The notes beneath the pieces were generated by a model. That model was not told the origin of the DNA and did no database searches. It saw only the letters and a list, made by a program, of their open reading frames with translations. Below, piece by piece: positions 25,012 to 34,517 of a DNA stretch of 64,000 bases; the stretch's first letter is position 1; each line of letters opens with the position of its first letter. Made by a program: the position numbers and the translations under genes. Source of the stretch: CAZNVB01 sp964651495. GTDB taxonomy: Bacteria > Acidobacteriota > Aminicenantia > Aminicenantales > UBA8522. The stretch is taken from NCBI GenBank assembly GCA_964651495.1, contig CAZYWP010000004.1, forward strand, positions 5,715-69,714, in the 5' to 3' direction.

Positions 25012-26121
25012 TCAATTTGGGGGGATTCGGCGGCTGCGGGCCTCAGCAAAAATCATCTCCAACCGCTCGGCCAGGGCTGCCCAGGTGAAACCCTGGATTA
25101 TGTCGTGGGCGGCCCGGCCGAGCCGCCGGCGCAGGTCATCATCCCGGATCAGCCTCCGGATCTGGCGACGGAGGAAGAACGGATGGCCGAATGGAACGAC
25201 AAGGGCGGTTTTTTCGTGGAAGGCGAAATCCCGGGTGCCGCTCCGGGTACAGACGACGGGAAGCCCGCAGGCCATAGCCTCGGCCGCACTGTTGGCCCAG
25301 CCGGCGCGCCTCTCGGCGCTGACAAAGGCATCGGCCTGGGAGAAGAGCCAAGCCATGCGGCTCTGCGGCAGATCAAGATAAAAATCATGAGGAATCGATG
25401 TTTTGATGAGCGGGCGCGGATCGCGCCTGTGCTCGCCCACCAGGCTGTCGAAAAAAATCAGCCGGACGCCGGGAAATTCCCCGCCCAGCCGCTCGACCGC
25501 TTTGATCACCTGATGGATGCCTTTTCTCCTTTTGTAGATTCGTCCATAGCATAGAATGCGGAATTCCCTGCCCAAGGACGGCCCTGTCGACCGCTCCTTC
25601 GCCGACTCCCCGGCCGGACTCGCCTCCTCCTCGGATGCAGTTTGACGGTCCGACGCCCGGGTGGGCAGACTCGGACCCGGCCAGGGATAAAAAATCCCCG
25701 GGTTGATCCCGCCGACCGCCCGCCGGCAAACGACGTCATATTTTCTCTCGACCCGCCGGCAAATCCCCTCGGAGCAGCCGAGAAATTGAAAATTCCTCCT
25801 GGCGACCTCCCGTTCTTTTTTATGCCCTTCGAGGACAAAATAAAAGAACTTCGCCCCGGCCGCGAGTCGGTCGAAAAAGGGCAGGATGGAATACTCGCTG
25901 CAGAGTCCGATGTCGAAACGGTCCTCGTCCAAGGCGCTGAACGGCCGGACAGAACCGATGAACTCCAGCCACCCGGGCTTCTCCCCTTTTGGCGTGAAAA
26001 GGACAAAGTCATGGCCTCGCCGGCTGAGCTCGTTCCCGATCTCGAGATAGCGGCGCACACCGCCATAGACCTCGACATGGGGAAGCAGGGCAGCGATCCT
26101 CATCTGAGCCGAACGTACCAT
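25012..26121 (-). CDS. GT4-family glycosyltransferase
   Basis: 369 residues, GT-B fold. The N-terminal domain has the acceptor-side opening LLPHVEVYGGVRRYLEIGNEL. The C-terminal domain has ILCYGRIYKRRKGIHQVIKA and the nucleotide-sugar motif FVSAERRAGWANSAAEAMACGLPVV, with the EX7E-type Glu pair spaced around it. A hydrophilic insert (about 148-180) separates the domains. Donor and acceptor cannot be inferred. ATG 26121 lies after GGGAGAGCGGAG. It heads the long minus-strand run ending with priA. Confidence 0.88.
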   Translation of the reverse strand: MVRSAQMRIAALLPHVEVYGGVRRYLEIGNELSRRGHDFVLFTPKGEKPGWLEFIGSVRPFSALDEDRFDIGLCSEYSILPFFDRLAAGAKFFYFVLEGHKKEREVARRNFQFLGCSEGICRRVERKYDVVCRRAVGGINPGIFYPWPGPSLPTRASDRQTASEEEASPAGESAKERSTGPSLGREFRILCYGRIYKRRKGIHQVIKAVERLGGEFPGVRLIFFDSLVGEHRRDPRPLIKTSIPHDFYLDLPQSRMAWLFSQADAFVSAERRAGWANSAAEAMACGLPVVCTRSGTRDFAFHEKTALVVPFGHPFFLRRQIRRLIRDDDLRRRLGRAAHDIIQGFTWAALAERLEMIFAEARSRRIPPN

Positions 26122-26261
26122 GACTCCGCTCTCCCGTCAAGGCATGGATGTGGAGTTCGTCGGGCCATCGTATTTTCTCAGGCGGAGGAAGTCAGGCGCC
26201 TGGCCCCCTGCTCAGTCTTTTCCATCAGTAGATTCAGGTTTCGATTTTTTGACCCGCAGCA

Positions 26262-26290
26262 TTGACATTCCCGGAGGGCAAAAATATACT
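26262..26290 (+). promoter_or_regulatory. Promoter of tRNA-Phe
   Basis: A perfect TTGACA at 26262-26267, 17-nt spacer and TATACT at 26285-26290. The predicted start is about 30 nt before the mature tRNA. This is the best vegetative promoter in the window. Confidence 0.8.
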
Positions 26291-26327
26291 ATTAACCGCG
26301 TTAAGAATTTGCCCGTCCGACAGAGAT

Positions 26328-26400
26328 GGCGAGGTAGCTCAGTCGGTAGAGCGAGGGACTGAAAATCCCTGCGTCGGCGGTTCAATTCCGTCCCTCGCCA
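26328..26400 (+). tRNA. tRNA-Phe (anticodon GAA)
   Basis: 73 nt folding as a full cloverleaf. Acceptor stem GGCGAGG/CCTCGCC is fully paired with discriminator A at 26400; D arm GCTC/GAGC; anticodon stem AGGGA/TCCCT with loop CTGAAAA, so GAA; T arm GGCGG-TTCAATT-CCGTC with one G-T pair. The 3' CCA is not encoded (ATT follows), so it must be added enzymatically. The convergent galU gene ends only 7 nt beyond. Confidence 0.97.
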
Positions 26401-26407
26401 TTCCCCC

Positions 26408-27280
26408 CTATTTCCCGCCGATCAGCGAATTGATGATCTCCCTGACCGGCCCGCCGAATTCCGGGTGTTTCAAGGCCAGGGCGATTGTCCCCTCCAAGAA
26501 ACCCAGCTTGTTCCCGCAGTCATAGCGGGTTCCCTCGAATAAATACCCGTACACCGGTTGGCTGTCCAGCAAAACGCGGATCGCATCGGTGATCTGAATT
26601 TCGCCCCGCGAGTCCACCGGTGTGTTTCTGATGGCCTCAAAAATCTCCGGCGTGAAGACATATCTCCCCAGGATCCCCAAGTCCGAAAACGCTTTCTCCG
26701 GCCCGGGCTTCTCAAGCATATCGGCCACTTCGAAAACCCGCTCGGAAAGCTGCTTCTTAACCTTGATAATGCCGTATTTCTTGGTCCCCTCCTTGTCCAC
26801 CCGGCCCAGGACAATAACGGTCGCCCGCTTCTCCACGAACACATCGATGAGCTGCCGGATGCAGGGCACGGGGCAGTCATAGATATCATCGGGCGTCAGC
26901 GCCGCCACCGGCTCGCCCGCCGCAAACCCCTCCCCCATCAGGATGGCATGGCCCAGGCCGAGCATCTGCGCCTGACGGATGAAGGAAAACTTGGCCAGCT
27001 CGGAAATCCCCCGGACTTGCTCCACCAGGTCGAGCCTCCCCTTTTCCCGGAGAAAGCCTTCCAGCTCCGGACTGCGGTCGAAATGGTCCTCCATGGCCGC
27101 CTTGCCCCGGCTGGTGATGATCGCGATCTCATCGAGGCCGGCTCCCGCCGCTTCCTCGACGGTGTATTGAATGAGCGGCTTGTCGATCACCGTGAGCATC
27201 TCTTTGGGCTGCGCTTTGGTCGCCGGGAGAAACCGCGTCCCAAACCCGGCTGCGGGAATGATCGCTTTTCGCACCTTCAT
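26408..27280 (-). CDS. galU: UTP-glucose-1-phosphate uridylyltransferase
   Basis: 290 residues, normal for the family. The opening AIIPAAGFGTRFLPATKAQPKEML is the nucleotide-binding signature, followed by KPLIQYTVEEA, ALTPDDIYDCP (usual VVLPDD, with the metal Asp) and RYDCGNKLGFLE near the end. It makes UDP-glucose, linking to the phosphohexomutase in this window. No ribosome site is seen before the ATG. Transcripts running past the stop would enter the tRNA-Phe gene antisense. Confidence 0.96.
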   Translation of the reverse strand: MKVRKAIIPAAGFGTRFLPATKAQPKEMLTVIDKPLIQYTVEEAAGAGLDEIAIITSRGKAAMEDHFDRSPELEGFLREKGRLDLVEQVRGISELAKFSFIRQAQMLGLGHAILMGEGFAAGEPVAALTPDDIYDCPVPCIRQLIDVFVEKRATVIVLGRVDKEGTKKYGIIKVKKQLSERVFEVADMLEKPGPEKAFSDLGILGRYVFTPEIFEAIRNTPVDSRGEIQITDAIRVLLDSQPVYGYLFEGTRYDCGNKLGFLEGTIALALKHPEFGGPVREIINSLIGGK

Positions 27281-27326
27281 ATCAGTAAACCGCCCGTCAA
27301 GCCGATCGCATAAACCTTCGTCAGAA

Positions 27327-28673
27327 TTAAAATTTATAGCTGATCGAGAGGTTCGGAACGAACATCTTCATGTCATAGACTCCGGGCATCGACGACTCAT
27401 ATTCTGGGTCGAGGAGCCATTTGGCAAAATCGACGTCTCTCTCCTTGCCCATGAGATATTCAAACCCGAAGTCAAGCACCAGGCCGCCCAGGTCATACCC
27501 CAGACCGATGGTGAAGACATGAAAATCATAACTCGGCAGAAGAATATTCAGAGTTTTGTTGGGAGCCGGGGCGGGATCATAATAATAGCCGGCGCGAAGT
27601 CCCACATTCTGATAGAGCATGTACTCGCCGCCGAACCGGATCTGGAGTGCGTCTTTCCATTTGAGCGGCGTGATATTATTCCCCGCGGCCGTCATGAACA
27701 GGCTCCAGGAAATATCTTTGAAGTTGGTTTCGATCTCGTCGAGCTGCGACCAGTGCGTCCACTGCAGGTCGGCGGTCAACGTCAGGTCGGTCATCGGACG
27801 GAGAGCCACACCGGCGGCGACCCACCAGGGCCAAGTGATCTCTCTCTCGGAGTCGGACGTCTCTTTATAGCCGAGCAGGGTGACGTTGGAGATGGTCGTT
27901 TCGCCCTTGAAATTCACCTTGCTGGGGGTCCTGATGGTCGCGCCGAAGCTGAGCATATCGCTGGCCTTCACCAGGACTCCAAAGGTCGCCCCGAACCCCC
28001 ATCCGTTTTGACTGTCCTCGTACTGGCCAAGATCAACCACATAAGGATCTACGGAAATTTCCGCCGCGCCGGCCCATCTCTTAAGCGAAAACATCCCGTA
28101 ATTGATGTTGAGAGCCGCGCCTATGGAGACCATTTCATTGACCTGGTAGGCGATAGCCGGGGAAAAAGTCAACAGCCCGACCCGGCTTTCCCAGAGATTG
28201 GCAGAACTTGTCTGCGTGGAAGGAAGCCCCAAGGAAAAGTTTTGCAGGCCGACGAAATCCTCGCCGTCCCAGGCCGCTCCGAGCCCGGAGGGCACATAGA
28301 CGGCGATGCCGGCCACGAGGGACTCACTGAAAGGATAATAATACGCCGCCATGCCCGAAAGATAATGCTTGCTCTGAGATTCAGCGTCGACGATGGTCAG
28401 CAGTTGGGCGGTCTGGGTCGGCGCCTGCATCAGATAAGTCGAGGAAGGGATGACATCCGTCCCGTAGAAACCGAAGTACTGTTTCTTGAACTGGGCGATC
28501 CCCGCCGGGTTCCAGTAGACCGCGCTGAAGTCATCGGCCAGCCCGACGAACGCCCCTCCCATGGACAGGGCACGCGTGCCCAGGCTGTTGAGGTTTAACC
28601 CGTTGGCCAGAGCGAGAGAGCTGAGGCCGAAGCAAAGAACGAGAACAAGCCATGCCGTGGTTTTTGTCTTCAT
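27327..28673 (-). CDS. OmpP1/FadL/TodX-family outer-membrane transport protein
   Basis: 448 residues. A signal peptide ends near ALAN, and the mature N-terminus reads GLNLNSLGTRALSMGGAFVGLADDFSAVYWNPAGIA, the hallmark hatch region of FadL-type channels, broken up here by the variable loop. Alternating amphipathic strands continue to the end, which closes on aromatic F as barrels do. The family passes long-chain fatty acids or other hydrophobic compounds through the outer membrane. Strong AGGAGG ribosome site (28678-28683). Confidence 0.9.
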   Translation of the reverse strand: MKTKTTAWLVLVLCFGLSSLALANGLNLNSLGTRALSMGGAFVGLADDFSAVYWNPAGIAQFKKQYFGFYGTDVIPSSTYLMQAPTQTAQLLTIVDAESQSKHYLSGMAAYYYPFSESLVAGIAVYVPSGLGAAWDGEDFVGLQNFSLGLPSTQTSSANLWESRVGLLTFSPAIAYQVNEMVSIGAALNINYGMFSLKRWAGAAEISVDPYVVDLGQYEDSQNGWGFGATFGVLVKASDMLSFGATIRTPSKVNFKGETTISNVTLLGYKETSDSEREITWPWWVAAGVALRPMTDLTLTADLQWTHWSQLDEIETNFKDISWSLFMTAAGNNITPLKWKDALQIRFGGEYMLYQNVGLRAGYYYDPAPAPNKTLNILLPSYDFHVFTIGLGYDLGGLVLDFGFEYLMGKERDVDFAKWLLDPEYESSMPGVYDMKMFVPNLSISYKF

Positions 28674-28714
28674 CTAACCTCCTGACGGAATTCCGGATTT
28701 CTCTCCTTATTATT

Positions 28715-28742
28715 TCTATATGTTTACTATATTATGGGACAA
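28715..28742 (-). promoter_or_regulatory. Candidate promoter of the FadL-like gene
   Basis: Minus strand TTGTCC (28742-28737), 16-nt spacer and TATAGA (28720-28715) in an AT-rich patch unlike its surroundings. The leader would be about 35 nt and contains the AGGAGG site. Confidence 0.45.
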
Positions 28743-28796
28743 ATTGCAATCGCCCTCCCCGACTTTGGGAGAGCGGCCGGGTGCGAAATCCGCCCC

Positions 28797-31376
28797 CTAC
28801 TCTTTCTTGAAGACGAGCTTCTGGTCCTTGTCCGTATCGATCTTGACCGTATCACCTTCCCCGTAGATTCCTTCCAGGAGCCGGAGCGCCAAGGGATTCT
28901 GGATGTCCTGCTGGATGGCCCGCTTCAGCGGCCGCGCTCCGTAGACCGGGTCAAAGCCCCGCTCGGCCAGCCGCTCTTTGGCCCTTGGCGATATCTCCAG
29001 GCGGATATGTCTCTCCTCTAACCGGCGCCGTAGTCCGTCAAGCTGGATGTCGACGATCTTGAGCAGAGTCGCCTTGTCGAGCGCCCGAAAAATAACGATC
29101 TCATCGATGCGGTTGAGGAATTCCGGCCGGAACGAGCTCTCCAGGATCTTTTTGACCTCGTGCTCCATGGTCTCATAATCCTGGCTGAACTCTTTGATCA
29201 GCGTGCTCCCGAGATTGGAGGTCATGATGATGATGGTGTTGCGGAAATCGACCGTCCTTCCCTTCCCATCCGTCAGCCGGCCGTCGTCCAGGATCTGGAG
29301 GAGGACATTGAAGATGTCCGGATGGGCCTTTTCAACTTCGTCCAGGAGGACGATTGAATACGGGCGCCTCTTGACGGCCTCGGTCAGCTGGCCGCCCTCC
29401 TCGTACCCGACATATCCGGGGGGCGCCCCGACGAGGCGCGACACGGTATGCTTCTCCATGTATTCCGACATATCGAGCCGGACCATGGCCCTCTCGTCGC
29501 TGAACAGGAACTCGGCCAGGGCGCGCGCCAGCTCCGTCTTCCCGACACCGGTGGGCCCGAGAAAGATAAACGAGCCGAGGGGCCGCGCCGCATCCTGGAT
29601 TCCGGCTCTGGCCCGCCGGATTGTGTCCGCGACCACCCTCAGGGCATGGTCTTGGCCGACCACCCTCCGGCGCAGGGTGTCCTCCATCCGGATCAGCCGT
29701 TCCACGTCGCCCTCGAGCATCCTGGACAGGGGGATTCCCGTCCAGCGCGAGACGACTTCGGCCACGTCCTCCTCGTCCACCTCCTCTTTGAGCATCTTCC
29801 CCTTCTGCTGGACCTGGGCCAGCCGGCCGGAGACCTTCTCCATCTCTTTGGACGTCTCGACCAGCTGGCCGTAGCGGATTTCGGCCACGCGCTCAAGATC
29901 TCCCCGGCGCTCGGCGCTCTGCTCCTCCACTTTGAGGGCATCCTGCCGCTCCTTCAGCTTCTTCATCGCTTCGATCAGCTCTTTCTCCTGCTGCCAGTGG
30001 ACTTTGAGGGAGGCGCTTTTTTCCCGCAGTTCGGCCAGTTCCTGGCTCAGCTTCTCCAGCCTCTCCTGGGAACTCGCGTCCCTCTCCTTTTTCAGAGCCT
30101 GCCGCTCCACTTCAAGCTGCAGGATGCGGCGCTCGAGCTCGTCGATCTCCTCCGGCAGGCTGTCGATGGCGATGCGGATGCGGGAGGCGGCCTCATCGAC
30201 CAGGTCGATGGCTTTATCGGGAAGATAGCGTCCGGAGATATAGCGTCCGGACAGGGTGGCCGCGGCGACGAGCGCCGCATCCTTGATCTTGACGCCGTGA
30301 TGGACCTCGTATTTCTCTTTCAGGCCCCGGAGAATCGAAATCGTCTCCTCCACCGAAGGCTCGCCGACCAGAACCTGCTGGAACCTCCGCTCCAGGGCGG
30401 CGTCTTTTTCGATGTATTTCTTATACTCATTGAGAGTGGTCGCGCCGACGCAGCGGAGCTCGCCGCGGGCCAGCGGCGGCTTGAGCATGTTGGACGCGTC
30501 GACCGCTCCCTCGGCCGCCCCGGCACCGATGATGGTGTGGAGCTCGTCGATGAAGAGGATGATCTCTCCGCTGGCCTCCTTGATCTCCTTGAGGAGGGCC
30601 TTCAGCCGGTCCTCGAACTCTCCCCTGTATTTCGTCCCGGCCACGAGGGCGCCGATGTCCAGGGCGATGAGGCGTTTGTTCCGCAGCGACTGAGGAACGT
30701 CTCCGTTGGCGATGCGCTGGGCCAACCCCTCGACAATGGCCGTTTTGCCGACTCCCGCCTCGCCGATGAGCACGGGGTTGTTCTTGGTGCGCCGGGAGAG
30801 GACCTGGATGACCCGCCGGACCTCGTCTTCCCGGCCGATGACCGGGTCGAGCTTTCCCTCGCGGGCCAGGGCGGTCAGGTCCCTGGCATATCTCTGGAGG
30901 ACCTGGTACTTGCCTTCAGGCTGCGGGTCGGTGATTCGTTGCGTCCCGCGCAGGGAGGCCAAGGCCTGGAGCACCGCCTCCTCCCGGACGCCGTTCTCCT
31001 CGAGAAGGCGGGCCGCCTGGCTCGTCTTGTCCTTGAGCATCGCCAGCAAGAGATGCTCGGTCGAAACATATTCATCCTTCAGCTGATCGGCTTCCTTCTG
31101 GGCTTCGGTCATCGCCCGGCGGAGAGCAGAGGAGACATACGCTTCTGCCCCCTGGACTTGCGGCACACTCCGGAGCGACTCCTCGAGTCTTTCCCGGATC
31201 CTCGCCGCATCCGCCCCGATCTTGGACAGGACCGCTCCCACGATGTTCTCTTCCTGGTCGAGAAAGCTCCAGAGCAGGTGTTCCGGCCTCACTTCCTGAT
31301 GGCCCATCTCTTCGGCTTTCGCCTGGGCCGCCTGGATGGCCTCCTGCGACATCACGGTGAATTTATCCCATTTCAT
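28797..31376 (-). CDS. clpB: ATP-dependent disaggregase ClpB
   Basis: 859 residues. Double Clp-N domain (about 1-145), first AAA+ with Walker A GEAGVGKTAIVEG and Walker B ILFIDELHTI, a coiled-coil middle domain (about 400-525) rich in Glu/Lys/Leu, second AAA+ with GPTGVGKTELARAL and VLLDEVEKAH, and a small C-terminal domain. It rescues aggregated proteins with DnaK. ATG 31376 gives the standard MKWDKFTVMSQEA start and has AAGGAGAG upstream; an upstream in-frame start does not. A divergent small acidic protein gene shares the upstream region. I saw no clear heat-shock promoter or CIRCE. Confidence 0.97.
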   Translation of the reverse strand: MKWDKFTVMSQEAIQAAQAKAEEMGHQEVRPEHLLWSFLDQEENIVGAVLSKIGADAARIRERLEESLRSVPQVQGAEAYVSSALRRAMTEAQKEADQLKDEYVSTEHLLLAMLKDKTSQAARLLEENGVREEAVLQALASLRGTQRITDPQPEGKYQVLQRYARDLTALAREGKLDPVIGREDEVRRVIQVLSRRTKNNPVLIGEAGVGKTAIVEGLAQRIANGDVPQSLRNKRLIALDIGALVAGTKYRGEFEDRLKALLKEIKEASGEIILFIDELHTIIGAGAAEGAVDASNMLKPPLARGELRCVGATTLNEYKKYIEKDAALERRFQQVLVGEPSVEETISILRGLKEKYEVHHGVKIKDAALVAAATLSGRYISGRYLPDKAIDLVDEAASRIRIAIDSLPEEIDELERRILQLEVERQALKKERDASSQERLEKLSQELAELREKSASLKVHWQQEKELIEAMKKLKERQDALKVEEQSAERRGDLERVAEIRYGQLVETSKEMEKVSGRLAQVQQKGKMLKEEVDEEDVAEVVSRWTGIPLSRMLEGDVERLIRMEDTLRRRVVGQDHALRVVADTIRRARAGIQDAARPLGSFIFLGPTGVGKTELARALAEFLFSDERAMVRLDMSEYMEKHTVSRLVGAPPGYVGYEEGGQLTEAVKRRPYSIVLLDEVEKAHPDIFNVLLQILDDGRLTDGKGRTVDFRNTIIIMTSNLGSTLIKEFSQDYETMEHEVKKILESSFRPEFLNRIDEIVIFRALDKATLLKIVDIQLDGLRRRLEERHIRLEISPRAKERLAERGFDPVYGARPLKRAIQQDIQNPLALRLLEGIYGEGDTVKIDTDKDQKLVFKKE

Positions 31377-31450
31377 CTGACTCTCTCCTTGTCTTTTTAG
31401 TATGCCAAAAATCCGGCGCTTTTGAAAAGACGCCGAGGGAAAAATATTTC

Positions 31451-31478
31451 TTGACAAAATATTAGAATGCGCTATTTT
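31451..31478 (+). promoter_or_regulatory. Candidate promoter of the small acidic protein gene
   Basis: Perfect TTGACA at 31451-31456, 16-nt spacer and TATTTT at 31473-31478. Only 17 nt separate it from the ATG, so the leader would be about 10 nt but still includes GGGAG. Confidence 0.45.
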
Positions 31479-31495
31479 TTTCCTGGGAGCAAGTT

Positions 31496-31825
31496 ATGGA
31501 AGAGATCGAAATCACGAGCTGGCTGACCCTGGACGCGATCAAGAAAAGGGCCAAAATCGAGGAGACCGTCGGCAACCTGCAGACGGAGCACAGCATGTCT
31601 GTTTTCTGCACCATCGAGGACGACTACCTGGAACTCTACTACAGCGACTCGGCGGCCAACTATCTGCGCCGCTACGAAGTCCGGGATGAATTCGACCTGG
31701 CCATGGAGCAAAGGAAGGAAGAGGACGGCGAGGCTCCCTACGAGGAAGAAGAGCGCGATTACGACGAGGACTGCGAGGAAGAGGAAGAATTCGACAGCGT
31801 CGAGGACGAGACGGACCGCTCCTGA
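31496..31825 (+). CDS. Small acidic protein, function unknown
   Basis: 109 residues. The first ~65 residues look folded (LTLDAIKKRAKIEETVGN, MSVFCTIEDDYLELYYSD) and the last ~40 are overwhelmingly Glu/Asp with a few Tyr and one Cys. I recognise no family. Codon use and GC resemble its neighbours. It has its own likely promoter and GGGAG ribosome site, stands alone between divergent clpB and convergent mutS, and is therefore probably a real monocistronic gene. The acidic tail suggests a protein-binding or nucleic-acid-mimicking role, which is speculation. Confidence 0.7.
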   Translation: MEEIEITSWLTLDAIKKRAKIEETVGNLQTEHSMSVFCTIEDDYLELYYSDSAANYLRRYEVRDEFDLAMEQRKEEDGEAPYEEEERDYDEDCEEEEEFDSVEDETDRS

Positions 31826-31879
31826 TCTCGGTCTTCCGCGGTCTGTAAAAATGAAGGGGGGATGCTCACGGACGGGGCG

Positions 31880-34507
31880 TCACGTCTTCCTGAGTTTTTC
31901 CTTGAGTTGATGCAGGAAGTTCAGCGCCTCGAGGGGAGTCAGGGCAGAGATATCTGAAGTGTCGATTTCTGCTTTGATCTCCAGCAGCCGCTCCCGTTCT
32001 CGATCTTCCCTGAAGAGCAGGAGCTGAGCCCTGTCCCGCCAGCGCCGGGCGCGGTAGGCCAGGCGCGGCAGCCCGGATTCATCGAGCTCGAGTTTCTCTA
32101 AGTTGGACAGGACTTCCTTGGACCGGTCGATGACGGCTGGGGGGATGCCGGCCAGCTTGGCGACCTGAATTCCGTAGCTCTGGTCGGACGGCCCGGGCGC
32201 GATCTTTCTGAGGAAAATGATCCCGTCTTTCCATTCCTGGACCGAGACATGGTGATTTTTGATCCGCTTCATGGTCCGGGCCAAATCGGTCAGCTCGTGA
32301 TAATGGGTGGCGAAGAGCGTCCTGGCCCGGATATCCTCTTTCTCGTGAAGGTATTCCGCCACCGCCCAGGCGATGCTCAACCCGTCGAAGGTGCTCGTTC
32401 CTCGGCCGACCTCATCGAGCAGGATGAGGCTCCGCGGAGTGGCGTTGTTCAGGATGTTGGCCGTCTCGAGCATCTCGACCATGAACGTGGACTGGCCGAC
32501 ATTGAGGAAATCCATGGCCCCGATGCGGGTGAAGATTCGGTCGACCACACCCAGCTCCGCTGCTGCTGCCGGGACGAATGATCCCATCTGGGCCAGGATC
32601 GAGACCAGTGCCGTCTGCCTCAGATAGGTCGACTTTCCCCCCATGTTCGGCCCGGTGATGATGAGGATTTGGTTATCGTCGCGGTCCAGCCGGGTATCGT
32701 TGGGGATAAAAGGCTCGCCCGTGGTCATCTCGATGACCGGATGCCGCCCGTCTCTGATCGAGATCCGGTCCTGGCCGTCGACAACCGGCCGGCAGTAATT
32801 CCTCTGGGCGGCCAGCTCAGCCAGGGAAGACAGGACGTCGAGGCGGGCGACGGCGGCGGTTATCCGCTGCAGCCGCTCGGTCTCCCGGGCGACCCTCTCG
32901 CGGACCTCGAGATAGAGCCGGTGTTCGACCTCGGCTATCATTTCCTCGGCCGTGAGGACTTTCTCTTCGTACTCCTTGAGTTCAGGCGTGAGGAACCGTT
33001 CCGAGCCGAGCAGCGTCTGCTTCCTTATATAATCCGCCGGGATGAGGTGCAGGTTGGGCTTGGTCACCTCGATGTAATAACCAAAAATCTTGTTATGGCG
33101 AACCTTGAGAGAGGAGATCCCCGTTCGTTCGCGTTCCCTTTTCTCCAGCTGGGAGATGAACGACTTGCCGGACCGGCTGATTTCGCTGAGCTCGTCGAGC
33201 TCAGGATTATATCCCCGCTTGATGATCCCACCCTCGGTCAGCAGAAAGGCCGGCTCGTCGAGGATGGCGCCGTCGATGAGCCGGACGAGGTCCGCAGCGC
33301 TGTCCCAGCCGGAATAAGTTTCGGCATTCAGGCGGGACGATAGCGTTCGCAGCAAGCCCTGGATTTCGGGCAGGGGCAGAAGAGATCTCTTCAGGGCGAT
33401 CAGGTCGCGCGGATGGGCGGCGGCCAGGGAGATCTTTCCCGTGAGCCGCTCCAGGTCGAGGATTCCCTTCAGAAGTTCCCGCAGCTCTCGGCGTTCGACG
33501 GTCAGTCCGAGCCATTCTTCGACGGCATCCAGCCTGGCGGTGATGGCGGCCGGGTCGAGGAGAGGCTCGAGGAGCCAGTTCTTCAGCAGGCGGGCGCCGA
33601 TGGACGTGACGGTCTGATCGATGACGTCGAGGAGCGAATCCTTCACCCGGCCGTCCCTCAGGTTCCTGACGAGCTCGAGGTTTCTTATGGTGGAGGCGTC
33701 GAGGGTCATGTGCTGACTGGCGTGGAAATAGCTGATTTTCCGGACCAGGGACAGAGTATCTTTCCGGACTTTCTTCAGGTAATAGAGCAGGCCGCCTCCG
33801 GCCGAGACGGCCAGCCTCTTCCCTTCTAGGCCGAACCCAGCCAGCGAGCCGACCTCGAAGTGCTGCAGGAGCAGGGTTTGAGTGTGGGCGTAATCGAAGA
33901 CCCAGGCTTCGACGGGACTGCGGAGAAATGGAGCCAAGTCATTTTCGGCCGTAATCCGCTGGACCGTCGCGTCTTGGTCTGCAGAAAAGACCACCTCCTT
34001 CGGCGCCGCGCGGAAGAGCTCATCGGCCAGGTTCCTCAGCTCGCCGCCCGTCCCCTCGGTCACGCGGAGACTGCCCGATGCCAGGTCGATCAGGGCCAGC
34101 CCCCACCCTTTTTCCTCGATGCAGAGGCCGGCGATGAAGACGCTCTCCTTGGCGCCTTCTATCTCCACCTCTACGGCCGTGCCCGGCGTCAGGACCTTGA
34201 CCACATCGCGCTTCACCACTCCCCTGGCTGTCCTGGGGTCTTCGACCTGCTCACAGACGGCCACTTTGAAGCCTTTCTTGAGGAGCTTGGCCAGGTAGGG
34301 GTTGACGGCATGATAGGGGACTCCGCACATCGGAATTTTCTGGCGGGAAGTCAGGGCGATCTCCAGGATAGGAGAAGCGATCTTGGCATCCTCATAGAAC
34401 ATTTCGTAGAAATCGCCCAGCCGGAAGAAGAGGATCGCATCCTGGTGGTCCTTTTTGATGCGGAGGTACTGATTCATCATCGGGGTGGTGAGGTTTTCGC
34501 GCGACAT
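31880..34507 (-). CDS. mutS: DNA mismatch repair protein MutS
   Basis: 875 residues with all MutS domains. Mismatch-binding motif GDFYEMFYEDA (Phe-x-Glu) near residue 35, connector and core domains, clamp (about 430-540), then ATPase with Walker A GPNMGGKSTYLRQ, LLDEVGRGTSTFDGLSIAWA and ATHYHEL, and the C-terminal helical region. It recognises base mismatches; mutL is not in the window. The ATG has no ribosome site, and a good promoter (34518-34546) puts the transcript start only a few bases before it, so the mRNA is probably near-leaderless. Confidence 0.97.
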   Translation of the reverse strand: MSRENLTTPMMNQYLRIKKDHQDAILFFRLGDFYEMFYEDAKIASPILEIALTSRQKIPMCGVPYHAVNPYLAKLLKKGFKVAVCEQVEDPRTARGVVKRDVVKVLTPGTAVEVEIEGAKESVFIAGLCIEEKGWGLALIDLASGSLRVTEGTGGELRNLADELFRAAPKEVVFSADQDATVQRITAENDLAPFLRSPVEAWVFDYAHTQTLLLQHFEVGSLAGFGLEGKRLAVSAGGGLLYYLKKVRKDTLSLVRKISYFHASQHMTLDASTIRNLELVRNLRDGRVKDSLLDVIDQTVTSIGARLLKNWLLEPLLDPAAITARLDAVEEWLGLTVERRELRELLKGILDLERLTGKISLAAAHPRDLIALKRSLLPLPEIQGLLRTLSSRLNAETYSGWDSAADLVRLIDGAILDEPAFLLTEGGIIKRGYNPELDELSEISRSGKSFISQLEKRERERTGISSLKVRHNKIFGYYIEVTKPNLHLIPADYIRKQTLLGSERFLTPELKEYEEKVLTAEEMIAEVEHRLYLEVRERVARETERLQRITAAVARLDVLSSLAELAAQRNYCRPVVDGQDRISIRDGRHPVIEMTTGEPFIPNDTRLDRDDNQILIITGPNMGGKSTYLRQTALVSILAQMGSFVPAAAAELGVVDRIFTRIGAMDFLNVGQSTFMVEMLETANILNNATPRSLILLDEVGRGTSTFDGLSIAWAVAEYLHEKEDIRARTLFATHYHELTDLARTMKRIKNHHVSVQEWKDGIIFLRKIAPGPSDQSYGIQVAKLAGIPPAVIDRSKEVLSNLEKLELDESGLPRLAYRARRWRDRAQLLLFREDRERERLLEIKAEIDTSDISALTPLEALNFLHQLKEKLRKT

Positions 34508-34517
34508 CGGCGCCTAA

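Noticed and set aside
29448..31400. 650-residue + strand frame opposite clpB
   Set aside because: Antisense shadow of a highly conserved gene; no ribosome site or family match.
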